NCBI GenBank assembly: GCA_004557975.1
Contig: SFEV01000002.1
Location: 65,984 to 129,983 of the forward strand
DNA: 64,000 nt
DNA from: Lachnospiraceae bacterium
GTDB lineage: Bacteria > Bacillota > Clostridia > Lachnospirales > Lachnospiraceae
Direction: 5' to 3'
The notes beneath the pieces are model-generated. The model worked only from the letters and a program-made list of their open reading frames with translations. It ran no database searches and was not told the origin of the DNA. Position numbers and translations under genes: made by a program. Within the stretch, counting starts at the first letter, position 1. Every line of letters begins with the position of its first letter. This document shows positions 17,547 through 26,380 of the stretch, piece after piece.

Positions 17547-18776
17547 CTATCCTTCATAGATATGCTCCAGCACCTCCAGGCATTCCCGGAATGTTCTTTT
17601 TTCTGCTCCGTCGCGCAGCCCGAACAGCATCTTGTTCACTGTTTTCGTCGCTGCCGCCTCAATATCAGTCTGAAGCTTTTTCAGCTCTTTCTCGGACAGA
17701 GGAAGCTCCCTCAGTTTTTTCTGAAGCCGCAGCTCCAGATCTGTGGCAGCGCTCTCCTTGATCCTCTGTATTTTCGGAATCAGATCCGTGCACTCATACC
17801 AGACGTAGAATTCCTGCATCTGCTCCTCCAGACACGATTCTGCCCTGCGTATTTCGTCCTTTTGCGCATCGCTTTGCGCCTCTTCCCGAAAACTGTCAAT
17901 ATCATACTGGCGCACACCCGGCAATTCACCGGCCCGCTGATCAATGTCCCGGGGCACAGCAAGATCTATGAGCACCACCGGCTTTTTCCAGTACTGCTCC
18001 ACCTGTTCTCTCGTCAGTGTACAGTTGGGACTGATCGTCGCGCTGACCACGTAATCGCAGTCGCCGAACAGCTCCATACGCCGTCCGTAATCGATCCGGC
18101 TGCAGTTCTTCGGTATTTCAACAATACCGCTCCTGTACTGGCGCACAGTCACCGTCACATCAGCGCCTTCTCTCTGCAGCAGCGTCGCAGCCAGCTTGCC
18201 CATGATGCCGTTCCCTATCACCATACATTTCTTGCCGCGAAATGTGCAGCCCTCCCTTTTCAGCGTATCAATTGCAGTATGCACCACAGACTGATCCGCA
18301 GGAGAAAGCATGATTCCGGAAGTCTTGATTTTCTTTGCCCCGGTCACAGCCTGGCGAAACAGCGTTTCCAGAACATGATCCGCAGCATAATGCTCACGGG
18401 CAAAGGCAAGTGCATCCTTTACCTGCGTAATAATCTGGTCCTCACCGAGAATCCTCGACTCCAGTCCGGATGCCAGCCGGAACAGATGCTGTACCGCGTC
18501 ATTTTCCCGGCGTGACCGGAAATATTCCCGATAAGCGTCGGCAGGGACACCCCGTATCTCGCAGAGCAGCTCACAGAGATCCCACTGAAAGCTTTCATCC
18601 GTATTGACCCACAGCTCCACACGGTTGCAGGTAGAAAGCAGGACGCAGCCCTCCACCCCCTGTATCTGCTTCAGCCTCTCGATTGCCTCAGCCATACTCT
18701 TTTTTGTAAACGAAAACACGGTACGGACATCAATCTCAGCAGTGCTGTGATCAATCCCGGTCATCTGTATACCCAT
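17547..18776 (-). CDS. hemA: Glutamyl-tRNA reductase
   Basis: This 409-residue NADPH enzyme reduces Glu-tRNA(Glu) to glutamate-1-semialdehyde, committing glutamate to tetrapyrroles. The active-site cysteine sits in LLSTCNRVE (about residue 50). ADQSVVHTAIDTL and a Rossmann segment (MVIGNGIMGKLAATLL) follow. The N-terminus MTGIDHSTAEIDVR fits the family's GLNHKTAPVEIRE. It starts 2 bp after cbiL ends. Placing hemA under B12 control ties early tetrapyrrole flux to corrinoid demand. Confidence 0.96.
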   Translation of the reverse strand: MGIQMTGIDHSTAEIDVRTVFSFTKKSMAEAIERLKQIQGVEGCVLLSTCNRVELWVNTDESFQWDLCELLCEIRGVPADAYREYFRSRRENDAVQHLFRLASGLESRILGEDQIITQVKDALAFAREHYAADHVLETLFRQAVTGAKKIKTSGIMLSPADQSVVHTAIDTLKREGCTFRGKKCMVIGNGIMGKLAATLLQREGADVTVTVRQYRSGIVEIPKNCSRIDYGRRMELFGDCDYVVSATISPNCTLTREQVEQYWKKPVVLIDLAVPRDIDQRAGELPGVRQYDIDSFREEAQSDAQKDEIRRAESCLEEQMQEFYVWYECTDLIPKIQRIKESAATDLELRLQKKLRELPLSEKELKKLQTDIEAAATKTVNKMLFGLRDGAEKRTFRECLEVLEHIYEG

Positions 18777-18778
18777 AA

Positions 18779-19486
18779 TTACGACTCCCTGTGTTTCTTC
18801 TCTTTTACGATAATCAGTGAATAATATCCTGCCGTATCCGGTATCTCCTCCACCGTGCGGTATATTTTTTCGTCCGGCATACCGCAGTTTTCAATCATCA
18901 TGCCATCTTCATCCAGCTCCAGCAGTTTCTCTCTGACAGATCTGATCTTTCTCCCTGCTTTCATCAGCACCTTGGTGCCGGGAAGCTTCAGGGCATCCTC
19001 CACCTGATAGGACGCGGGAATTACATGCAGCGGCTCCGCCTTCTCCACAAGTCCCATATTCAGCTTTGCAGATACTGCACAGAAAGACGGGATTCCACTC
19101 ACAATTTCCGTCTCATATCCAAGCTCATCGATGCGTTTGTGAACATAAAGATACGTGGAATACACGGTCGGATCTCCCAGTGTCAGGAATACAACCGTAT
19201 TGCCCTCATCCAGCTTTTCCTGAAGTCTCCGTGTGCCCTCTCTGTGGGCCATTTCCAGAATCTCTTTTTCCTTTGTCATAGGCATCGGAATGGCGATCAA
19301 AGCTTTTTCGTCCATTCTCTCATACGCCTTTGCAGCGATTTTATACGCAACACTTTCCCGCGGATTTTCACCGGGCACCGCAATGATATCTGCCTCCCCA
19401 ATCAGCCTCAGCGCTTTCAGCGTAAGCAGCTCCGGATCTCCCGGTCCCACGCCGACACCGTATAACTTTCCTTTTTTTCCGTCCAT
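18779..19486 (-). CDS. cbiL: Precorrin-2/cobalt-factor-II C20-methyltransferase
   Basis: This SAM-dependent methyltransferase of 235 residues acts at C20 of cobalt-factor II in the anaerobic cobalamin route. The motif KLYGVGVGPGDPELLTLKAL at the N-terminus is the tetrapyrrole methylase loop. The stretch VVFLTLGDPTVYSTYLYVHK and the SGIPSFCAVSAKL segment are typical of CbiL. ATG 19486 has AAGGA upstream; an earlier ATG at 19543 overlaps the cbiK stop but has no ribosome site. Confidence 0.93.
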   Translation of the reverse strand: MDGKKGKLYGVGVGPGDPELLTLKALRLIGEADIIAVPGENPRESVAYKIAAKAYERMDEKALIAIPMPMTKEKEILEMAHREGTRRLQEKLDEGNTVVFLTLGDPTVYSTYLYVHKRIDELGYETEIVSGIPSFCAVSAKLNMGLVEKAEPLHVIPASYQVEDALKLPGTKVLMKAGRKIRSVREKLLELDEDGMMIENCGMPDEKIYRTVEEIPDTAGYYSLIIVKEKKHRES

Positions 19487-19543
19487 TCTCTGTAATTCCT
19501 TTCTGTTATCTGTTCGTATCTGTTCAATACCTTCACAGTACAT

Positions 19544-20356
19544 TCAGCTTTGCTTCTGTCCCTTTTCCATCTCCTGCAGCGCCTCATTCAGATGTCTGAG
19601 GAAAATCCTGCGGATACTTTCATATTCCCCGAGTCCCTTAAGCTCACAGCGGACCTCATAGCCCTCCTTCTCAAAGATACTCTTCCAGGAATCCTCTTCA
19701 TCTCCCGCCAGATCATTGTTGGCGTGGTCTCCTGCCACGATCATAAACGGCGCCAGCACAATCCGCCGCATATCCGTCTTTTTCACAGCATCCACGATAT
19801 CCCCGACTGACGGTGACGCTTCCACCGTTCCGATTATCATATTCCGGCAGCCTCTGTCTGCAAGCAGATCATTCAGCGCTCCGTAGACAGCATTGGAATG
19901 ATGGTCCGTGCCATGGCCCATGTAGACCAGCATCTCATCCTCATCCAGTCTCCACTCCTCAATAAGCGCCTGTACCACCTGCTCCATATCCTCCCCGGTA
20001 GTCAGAAGCGGACTGCTCACCACAATGCGGTCAAACAGCTGCCCGGCCGTCTCAATCTCCTGTTCCATCCGGGTATTCTCAATCCCATTCAGCACGTGGG
20101 TCGGCTGCACAAGAACCTCTCTGATCCCGTCACGCTTCATCTGTTCCATCGCTTCGCTCACGCTGAAAATGTGTATTCCGTCACGCTTCTCCAGCTTCCG
20201 GCGGATCATGCCGCTGGTCCACGCCCGGTAAACCGGATACTGCGGGTATGCTCTGCGGATCTCCTCCTCAATCGCTCCGATCGTTTTTTCACACGTGTCC
20301 GCATGGCTCGTACCGAAGCTCACAGCAAGAACCGCCCTGCCCTTTTCTGTTTCCAT
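19544..20356 (-). CDS. cbiK: Sirohydrochlorin cobaltochelatase
   Basis: This 270-residue chelatase inserts Co2+ into sirohydrochlorin. The metal-binding histidines appear in YMGHGTDHHSN (about residue 145) and IVAGDHANNDLAGD (about residue 205), and the N-terminus LAVSFGTSHADTCEKTI is characteristic. ATG 20356 has GGAGG 10 bp upstream. It is the first gene after the cobalamin riboswitch and terminator, so it is repressed when cobalamin is plentiful. No signal peptide is seen, unlike periplasmic CbiK of sulfate reducers. Confidence 0.96.
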   Translation of the reverse strand: METEKGRAVLAVSFGTSHADTCEKTIGAIEEEIRRAYPQYPVYRAWTSGMIRRKLEKRDGIHIFSVSEAMEQMKRDGIREVLVQPTHVLNGIENTRMEQEIETAGQLFDRIVVSSPLLTTGEDMEQVVQALIEEWRLDEDEMLVYMGHGTDHHSNAVYGALNDLLADRGCRNMIIGTVEASPSVGDIVDAVKKTDMRRIVLAPFMIVAGDHANNDLAGDEEDSWKSIFEKEGYEVRCELKGLGEYESIRRIFLRHLNEALQEMEKGQKQS

Positions 20357-20448
20357 TATTTACAGTCCTCCTTCTTATTTCTCCGGTCCCCGTATATTTC
20401 CTGCATTCAAAAAGCGAAATCACGTCCGCCATTTCATATGCTGCAAAA

Positions 20449-20473
20449 GACCTTCCGCCAATGACGGAAGGTC
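20449..20473 (-). terminator. Terminator stem of the cobalamin riboswitch
   Basis: GACCTTCCG (20449-20457) pairs with CGGAAGGTC (20465-20473). On the minus strand the stem is followed by TTTTGC. It stands between the aptamer and cbiK, as an expression platform should. Confidence 0.8.
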
Positions 20474-20539
20474 AACATAGAATACTGTCTGAAACTATTC
20501 ACGGCACAACCAATCCCTCGTGGTCCGGAGTTTTCTCCT

Positions 20540-20702
20540 GCACCAGCAGCAAGCAGGTCTCCTGACTTGCAGATCCTCATGCAGCACCGCCTTCCCGGTC
20601 TCCCGGTGGCACTTCGGTGTACACTCCCTGCATACAGTGACGAGATCGTACAGGATTCTCACCTGTTTCCCTTTTCACCGGACGCAAAAACACGCTACCG
20701 TA
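20540..20702 (-). ncRNA. Cobalamin riboswitch
   Basis: Read on the minus strand the region contains the conserved blocks in order: GGGAAACAGGTGAGAATCC, then GTCACTG, then GCCACCGGGAGACCGGGAAGG, written here as GCCACC plus GGAGACCGGGAAGG, then the B12 box AGTCAGGAGACCTGC. These are the hallmarks of the AdoCbl/MeCbl-responsive element. It lies upstream of cbiK and a terminator stem, which implies premature termination of the whole operon when cobalamin is bound. Confidence 0.96.
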
Positions 20703-20774
20703 TCTTCACGCTCCGACACTTACTGCTCATATTTAACTGTATCTGTTCAGTATTTTCACAGATACACTGCCTTG

Positions 20775-20803
20775 ACTATAGCACATGAAGCAGGATTGTG
20801 CAA
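20775..20803 (-). promoter_or_regulatory. Promoter of the tetrapyrrole operon
   Basis: On the minus strand TTGCAC (20798-20803), a 17-bp spacer and TATAGT (20775-20780) lie about 70 bp before the riboswitch aptamer. Confidence 0.7.
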
Positions 20804-20811
20804 GGTATGAT

Positions 20812-21478
20812 TTATTCCCTGCTGTTTTTCTCCACATACCTGATAATTTCTTCTGCTTCCTCCTGCGTCTCTGTCTCTGTATGAATATACAGTCCCTTCG
20901 CAGAAAGTCCCTCCAGAAGAAGCGGAACATCGGATGGCGGTGCCATAATAATCAGCCCTTTTCCGGCAACCTGGATTCTCTGCAGAACCGGCATGTAATG
21001 TGATGCTGACGGCTGTCCTGCCACGATGAGCCACATCCTTCAGCCATCTGAAAATCTCATCCTCATCAAATCCGGTACAGATGCGCGCCGGATCCGGCTT
21101 CCAGGAAAAGATGGCTTTCTGTCCGATGTTCTCTACAGCCATGGGAATATCGGACCAGGGGCTTACACTGAGTCTTCTGACGTTCGTGATATTTCTGTAT
21201 ATCGCATCATACTTTCCGTCGAGAGGCTCACAGCAGCCATAACAGCCGAAACCGAACAGATTCAGGCCGATTTTCTGATTCATAATGGCAAATTCCTCGA
21301 ACATCTCAGGAGAAACACCGCTGAATTCCTGAACATCCGCAAATCCCCACATATCCTTCAGTACAATATCCTCGTCCTTTTTCTGTGGGGCATTGGAATA
21401 GCCGAGTCCGCCGGAGCCTGTGTAGATATTCTTTCTGTTCTCGAAGAGACGATGCTCCGCATAAAAGCACCCTCCCTG
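20812..21478 (-). pseudogene. Uroporphyrinogen-decarboxylase-like protein, decayed
   Basis: The frame open from 21478 reads a middle piece with NIYTGSGGLGYSN, LKDMWGFADVQEFSGVSPEM and FGCYGCCEPLDGKYDAIYRN. This resembles the URO-D-like proteins encoded beside glycosidases in gut Firmicutes. The N-terminal part (150 residues or more) is missing. After RWLKDV near 21040 the sequence moves to another frame (GKGLIIMAPPSDVPLLLEGL, then EEAEEIIRYVEKN, stop at 20812). That implies a frameshift or deletion. The last piece could belong to the same protein or to a second lost gene. It is most likely non-functional. Confidence 0.75.
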
Positions 21479-21507
21479 TCAGTTTTTCACATCTGCAGCC
21501 CTGCCGG

Positions 21508-22194
21508 TTATCCGAACAGGAAAAGTCCTGTTCTGCGCTCCGGCTGCTTCTCTTCTTTTTTATATGCGCATCTGACCACTGCGTCCTGAATCAGCATATT
21601 CTCCAGGCGCTCGACGCATTCATACCGCGATACCATCTCTGCGTGCACTTCATCGATACTGCATCCGCAGATGCTGTCGTGAGGATGATTTTCCAGAATC
21701 TTTTTCCGGATATAATCCTGATACCCTCTGGCATCCCACTTGCCTCCACACAGCTTCTCAATGGCCAGCACAGGCTCCAGATACCGTTCCATCCTGTTCT
21801 GGACCGCATCGTTTTTCTGCTTCAGATACATCCGTGTCGACAGTGTACCACCCAGAAGCATGGAACGTTCTCCGGAACGGAGTTCTCCCGTAAAGGATGC
21901 AAGGCTTCCCAGTTTGCCTCTGAGCTCTTCCACAATCTGCGGCATCTGTGCAGGATGTCCAAAGGAATCCGGCAGATACGCCGTCTCCATCTTCGTTCCT
22001 GCTCCCGCCACGATTTCCGTGCCCTTCAGATAGTTTCTGATATGGGATTCTCCGCTGATGAGAAGTTCATCCGGAAGAATATACCACGGTCCGCAGATGA
22101 TTTTTCCTGATTTCAGGGCTGCAAACAGTTTTTCTCTGTTATACGGTTTGATTTCCAGATAGTCTTCAATGACAATTGTCTGTCCGTCCAGCAT
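21508..22194 (-). pseudogene. GH38 alpha-mannosidase, truncated and internally deleted
   Basis: The 228-codon frame begins at MLDGQTIVIEDYLEIKPYN, which in intact GH38 enzymes lies about 50 residues in. The zinc-binding HTHWD N-terminus is therefore gone. The nucleophile motif PDSFGH is present, but it is followed after MPQI directly by VEELRGKLGSLASFTGELR, skipping the segment that normally follows. The helical-bundle motif ENHPHDSICGCSIDEVH is kept, and the large C-terminal beta domain is missing. A working enzyme is about 850-1000 residues long. This relic shows that the lost operon handled mannosides. Confidence 0.85.
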
Positions 22195-22599
22195 AAAGGA
22201 ACTTGTTCATCATAACATAAAGCGGTACAATCAGCACACTGGAGGGAGCATTTTCGTCACAAGAAGAAATACCATCAGCGGCTTATTGGCCTTAAACCGG
22301 TATCTTGAAAATCCATATGCGGCCAGCACAGAAAGGAACCCAGCAATTACCACTGCCGAAGCACTGATGATAAAGGAGTTGCGGAAACCGATGGGCATCA
22401 GTGTCTCAAACAGTACTTTTTTGTAGTGCTCCAGCGTACCGCTCACAATATACCACTGGGGCGGATAGACAAACATGTCTTCCGTGTGCTTGAAGGATGT
22501 AATAAATACCCAGTAAATCGGAACCAGGAAGATCAGAATCACGAGCACTGACACTGCATATAAGCATATCTTACGAGTCGTTTTTTTCACTTTTCTCAT
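22195..22599 (-). pseudogene. ABC permease (MalG type), frameshifted and truncated
   Basis: The first 120 residues look normal (IYWVFITSFKHTEDMF, SVLAAYGFSRYRF) up to TKMLPPV, then the frame stops at 22231. In the next frame the family sequence goes on as LIVPLYVMMNKF (about 22230-22197), so one base has been lost. At about 22197 it joins the GH38 relic, with the EAA loop and the last two helices gone. Confidence 0.85.
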
Positions 22600-22605
22600 A
22601 CGTCA

Positions 22606-22884
22606 TTATCCCCCCCTGAACACGAACATGTAGATCAGCGTAAGAACAAAGCTGATCAGCAGCATGATAACACTCGTTCTTCCAAGACCTGACAGAAATC
22701 TCTTTTTATGGAACAGATATGCCAGTGCAAAACCTGTAACAAACTGCCCCATTCTCAGCAGGTTCATATCTGTCACACTGATATAGAAAGAATACAAAAA
22801 CGGATAGATTGTAAACACCAGAATCCAGAGCAGCGCCGGCATTATGAAAACAAGATATATATGTTTTCTCAAAAATTTTCTCAT
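22606..22884 (-). pseudogene. ABC permease (MalF type) with two internal deletions
   Basis: A normal N-terminus (MRKFLRKHIYLVFIMPALLW to TDMNLLRMGQ) runs straight into a middle piece (FALAYLFHKKRFLSGLGRTS) and then into what looks like a normal C-terminus (LISFVLTLIYMFVFRGG). About 200 residues, including the EAA loop, are missing, yet the frame remains open for 92 codons. It cannot form a permease. Confidence 0.8.
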
Positions 22885-22904
22885 GTCACACCTCACATCT
22901 TAAC

Positions 22905-22940
22905 GAAAAGGGGCTGTCACAGGTTTACGACAGCCCTCTT
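22905..22940 (-). terminator. Stem-loop after the binding-protein relic
   Basis: GGGCTGTC (22911-22918) pairs with GACAGCCC (22929-22936); the operon strand continues with CTTTTC. It occupies the same place as the stem-loops after the two intact binding-protein genes of this window. Confidence 0.75.
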
Positions 22941-22951
22941 AATTATCAGAG

Positions 22952-23698
22952 TTACTTCATCATATCATCGGCAGATTTCTGGGCCTTTTCCGCTTCCTCT
23001 TTGATAACGCCTGCAAGATCTTCTTCTCCTGTAGCCGCACTCTGAATGATTTCCTTGAAGGATTCATCCACTGCACTGTAGAATACGACTCCGTCACGTG
23101 CTTTTCCGCCATACAGACCCTGTGAATATGCCTGCCATACCGGATCGTTCTTGAACTCATCCTGCTCATATACTGAAAGAAGAGTACTCATCTGTCCGAT
23201 TCTCGTAAACAGCGTCTGCACTTCGATGCTTCTGTAGAAATCCATGAAGTTCCATGCCAGCTCCTGCTGCTCCGGATTCTGTGTAAACATTGAGATGTTC
23301 CATCCGCCTGCTGTTGTACACGGCTCATGTCCCGGAACTGCCGGAATATCAGTGATACCGATCTTGGAGATAAACTCTTCTCCGCCGGAATCCTTCATCA
23401 GCGGATAATGCCAGTTTCCAAGGATAGCCATAGCCGTCTGTCCGCCTACGAAGTTTGCTTCCACATCATTGAATGTTACAGATGCGATATCCTCAGCAAC
23501 AACCTGCTCATTGATCAGTGTCTGAATAAACTCTGCTGTATCAAGCATTGCCTCGAATCTCTCTCCCTCTCCGAAAATAACCTTCGAATCGCCGTCTGTC
23601 AGCTCTGTGCCATGTCCCCAGAACCACGGAAGCAGTGTACAGGAAGTAACAGCATCCGGTACCGTCGTACCGACACTGTAGCAAATAATTTCAGACAT
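22952..23698 (-). pseudogene. Sugar-binding protein, N-terminus lost
   Basis: The 248-codon frame carries only the C-terminal 55-60 percent of a family-1 solute-binding protein (GGQTAMAILGNWHYPLM, TTAGGWNISMFTQNPEQQE, SIEVQTLFTRIGQMSTL). There is no signal peptide or N-terminal lobe: it opens with MSEIICYSVGTTVPD, a mid-protein segment. Without the leader it cannot be exported. Confidence 0.85.
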
Positions 23699-23740
23699 GT
23701 TTGTAACATTTCAACTTTCACGGACGAAAAATCCGCAAAT

Positions 23741-23766
23741 TAAACCGTTTATTATGGTTTATTATG
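23741..23766. promoter_or_regulatory. Operator-like repeat upstream of lacI-type gene
   Basis: GTTTATTATG occurs twice head to tail (23747-23756 and 23757-23766), and TAAACC (23741-23746) is complementary to GGTTTA (23756-23761). It lies between the decayed operon and the divergent regulator gene, where a LacI-type operator is expected. Confidence 0.55.
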
Positions 23767-23776
23767 CATCCTGCTC

Positions 23777-23805
23777 TTGCTTTCCAATGGCAGATTTGAT
23801 ACAAT
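23777..23805 (+). promoter_or_regulatory. Promoter of the lacI-type gene
   Basis: TTGCTT (23777-23782), a 17-bp spacer and TACAAT (23800-23805), about 28 bp before the start codon. Confidence 0.65.
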
Positions 23806-23833
23806 GTAACAAAATTGATCAGGGGAGTTCACA

Positions 23834-24904
23834 ATGACTACTTCAGAAATAGCAGAAAAACTCGGAATTTCGAGAGGTACCGTAAGCAGGGTACTGAATA
23901 ATCATCCAAATGTAAAAGAAGAGACGCGCCAGAAAGTTCTGGCGGCGATCAGGGAAATGAACTACGTGCCGAACGAGACTGCTCGCACGCTCATCATGAA
24001 AAAGATATACCGCATTGCCGTCATCGTTTTCTCACAGCCGGCATTTTTCTGGGCACAGGTGGAAAACGGTGTAAACACAGCCCGCAGCGATCTGTCCTCC
24101 CAGGGTGTCGTTGTGGATTATTTCGTCACGGATATTCTGAAGCCGGAGCAGCAGCTGGAGCTGATTCAGACACTGCCCGGACAGGGCTACCACGGAATTG
24201 TCATCGCGCCGAATGACCCTCAGATGCTGGCAAACGAGATTGACAAGCTCTCAGACAACGGATTCCCTGTGGTCATCATCAATGTGGAGATACCGACTGC
24301 CAATCAGCTCTGTTATATAGGCTGCGATTACATTCAGTCCGGAATCCTGGCCGGGGAACTGTTTTCCAGATTTCTTTCAGTAGAATCCGATATACTCATT
24401 CTTACGCTCAAGGACCCGGTACACGCCATAGAGCAGAGGATCACCGGTCTGCGCAAAGAGCTTTCCCGCCACGATCACCTGAATATAGCCCGGATCGAAC
24501 GGTTCAGGCGTGACAGCTCCGATGTCTATGACAGACTTGTCAGCATGCTCTCCTGTTCTCCCGAGTATCAGGGGATTTATGTCAGCTTCGATGCGCTGGT
24601 TCAGACGGTTGCCGCAGTTTCCCACCTGAATCTCAATCCTGTTCCCGTAATCATAGGCTACGATCTGAGCGAAGAAATCTGCACCCACCTGAAAAACCGT
24701 AAAATTGCAGCGACAATCTGTCACGAACCCTTCAATCAGGGATACTTTGCAGTCAAGATACTGCACCGTTTTCTCTCCAAAGGGATCGCTCCATCCAGCT
24801 CTCTCATCTACAACAAGCTTGAGGTAGTCATGGCTTCCAACGCCAAATACTATCTGAATGAACCGCTGAGAACTGAAATGTTTCAAATGACAGAGACAGT
24901 ATAA
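23834..24904 (+). CDS. LacI-family transcriptional regulator
   Basis: This 356-residue regulator has an intact helix-turn-helix (TSEIAEKLGISRGTVSRVL, residues 3-21), the hinge helix and a full periplasmic-binding-like effector domain (KIYRIAVIVFSQPAFFWAQ onward). It is of normal length. ATG 23834 has GGGGAG 6 bp before it. It diverges from the decayed mannosidase operon and probably controlled it; with those genes broken it may be an orphan or act on a distant target. The effector sugar is unknown. Confidence 0.93.
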   Translation: MTTSEIAEKLGISRGTVSRVLNNHPNVKEETRQKVLAAIREMNYVPNETARTLIMKKIYRIAVIVFSQPAFFWAQVENGVNTARSDLSSQGVVVDYFVTDILKPEQQLELIQTLPGQGYHGIVIAPNDPQMLANEIDKLSDNGFPVVIINVEIPTANQLCYIGCDYIQSGILAGELFSRFLSVESDILILTLKDPVHAIEQRITGLRKELSRHDHLNIARIERFRRDSSDVYDRLVSMLSCSPEYQGIYVSFDALVQTVAAVSHLNLNPVPVIIGYDLSEEICTHLKNRKIAATICHEPFNQGYFAVKILHRFLSKGIAPSSSLIYNKLEVVMASNAKYYLNEPLRTEMFQMTETV

Positions 24905-24955
24905 AACAAGTGATATCACAGAGCATATCAAGACAGACACACAGAGGAAACGATT

Positions 24956-26212
24956 ATGAATGCTCCATATCTTTATGAATATATAGACCGTAACCGCCTC
25001 CACGAAATGCTGGATTCATTTCAGGCATGCGTGGATATTCCCGTTCAGGTCATTGACACAGAGGGCAGAATTCTGGAAGCCTACGGGGAGACCACTGTTT
25101 TCTGCCAGACTTTTAAAAAGCACCTTGCAGACGGTGAATCCTGCGAGCGTCTTCACATTAAAGCAAGCAGACGCGCCATCGATCTGGGGGAGACGTATAT
25201 TTTTTCCTGCCATGCGAATCTGAACCACATTGTGTTTCCGCTTATGAAAAAAAACATACTGTTCGGGGCGATTCTGGCAGGGCCTTTCCTGATGGATACC
25301 CCGGACGCTCTTCTGATCTCTGATATTGCCCGGCACTACACGATTCCCACGGAGTCACTGCTCGACATGTATGAGGAATCCAGTTCCATCAAGGTGATAC
25401 CGCCCGCCAAGGTCACAAAGATCAGCAAGCTGCTTTATTATCTCTTCGCAAACCTGATCGCTGACAGCCGTCAGCAGTTTGAGGAAAATCAGGGGAAGCT
25501 GTATCAGCAGTCCAGGATCAACGAAACCATACAGAAATACAAATCCTACGGCATAGAACCGAAAACCTCATATCCTTATGAGAAAGAAAAAGAACTTCTC
25601 ACAAAGGTAAAGACGGGAAACGTCCAGGAAGCCCGCGGTGTACTGAATGATCTTCTCGGATACGTATTTTTTGCAGAAAAGCACAACAGTCTGGAGGTGG
25701 TGAAAGCCCGCTCCATCGAGTTGTGCTCTCTGCTGTCCCGCGCTGCCATTGAGGGTGGTGCCCCCACAGACAGTATTCTGAAAGTCAATAACCAGTACCT
25801 GCGCACTCTGCAGCAAATAAACACCCTGGACAAGCTCTGTTATAAGCTGCAGGAAATTGTCGAGGTATTCACAGAGGATATGTTCAATTATATTCCTGAC
25901 AAAAACAGTGATATTATCCGAAAGGCGATCTCATATATTTCCCAGAATTATAATACAAATCTGACTCTGGAAGAGGTAGCAGGTCTGGTCCACCTGAATC
26001 CTGCCTACTTTTCTTCACTGTTCAAACAGAGTACCGGTTCTTCTTTCAAGGAGTACCTGAATATTGTCCGGATCGAGGAAAGCAAGCGGCTTCTGGCCAA
26101 TACGGATTACTCGATCATAGACATTGCCATTGCCGTCGGATTCGACAACCAGAGCTACTTCTCGAAAGTATTCAAAAAACATACAGGGCTTACACCGAAG
26201 CAGTACAGGTAA
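24956..26212 (+). CDS. AraC-family regulator with PocR sensory domain
   Basis: The 418-residue protein begins with a PocR-type ligand domain (about residues 10-165: FQACVDIPVQVIDTEGRILE, CHANLNHIVFPLMKKN, GAILAGPF). It ends with two AraC helix-turn-helices (about 320-418: LTLEEVAGLVHLNPAYFSSL, then IIDIAIAVGFDNQSYFSKVF). Cysteines at the usual PocR places (CQTF, CERL, CHAN) are present. PocR domains sense small hydrocarbon derivatives such as 1,3-propanediol. ATG has AGAGGAAA upstream. It is 51 bp after the LacI-type gene and likely co-transcribed with it. Confidence 0.92.
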   Translation: MNAPYLYEYIDRNRLHEMLDSFQACVDIPVQVIDTEGRILEAYGETTVFCQTFKKHLADGESCERLHIKASRRAIDLGETYIFSCHANLNHIVFPLMKKNILFGAILAGPFLMDTPDALLISDIARHYTIPTESLLDMYEESSSIKVIPPAKVTKISKLLYYLFANLIADSRQQFEENQGKLYQQSRINETIQKYKSYGIEPKTSYPYEKEKELLTKVKTGNVQEARGVLNDLLGYVFFAEKHNSLEVVKARSIELCSLLSRAAIEGGAPTDSILKVNNQYLRTLQQINTLDKLCYKLQEIVEVFTEDMFNYIPDKNSDIIRKAISYISQNYNTNLTLEEVAGLVHLNPAYFSSLFKQSTGSSFKEYLNIVRIEESKRLLANTDYSIIDIAIAVGFDNQSYFSKVFKKHTGLTPKQYR

Positions 26213-26285
26213 TTTCCACAATCCCTTCTTATCTTAACTGAAACAAAATCAGTTGAAATACCGCCAAAGGTATGTACTGACGGCT

Positions 26286-26322
26286 GGCTGCGCCATAGTA
26301 CTGCCAGCACTCCGGCGCAGCC
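26286..26322. terminator. GC-rich stem-loop between convergent genes
   Basis: GGCTGCGCC (26286-26294) pairs perfectly with GGCGCAGCC (26314-26322). No T-run follows on either strand, so termination is uncertain, but its place between two convergent genes fits. Confidence 0.5.
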
Positions 26323-26380
26323 ACCTGCATTACAACTATGAAGTTTTACAGTTACTATGATTATTGATGATAAAAATCTT

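Noticed and set aside
21385..22110. A plus-strand open frame of 241 codons over the GH38 relic
   Set aside because: Antisense to recognisable GH38 motifs and without a ribosome site.
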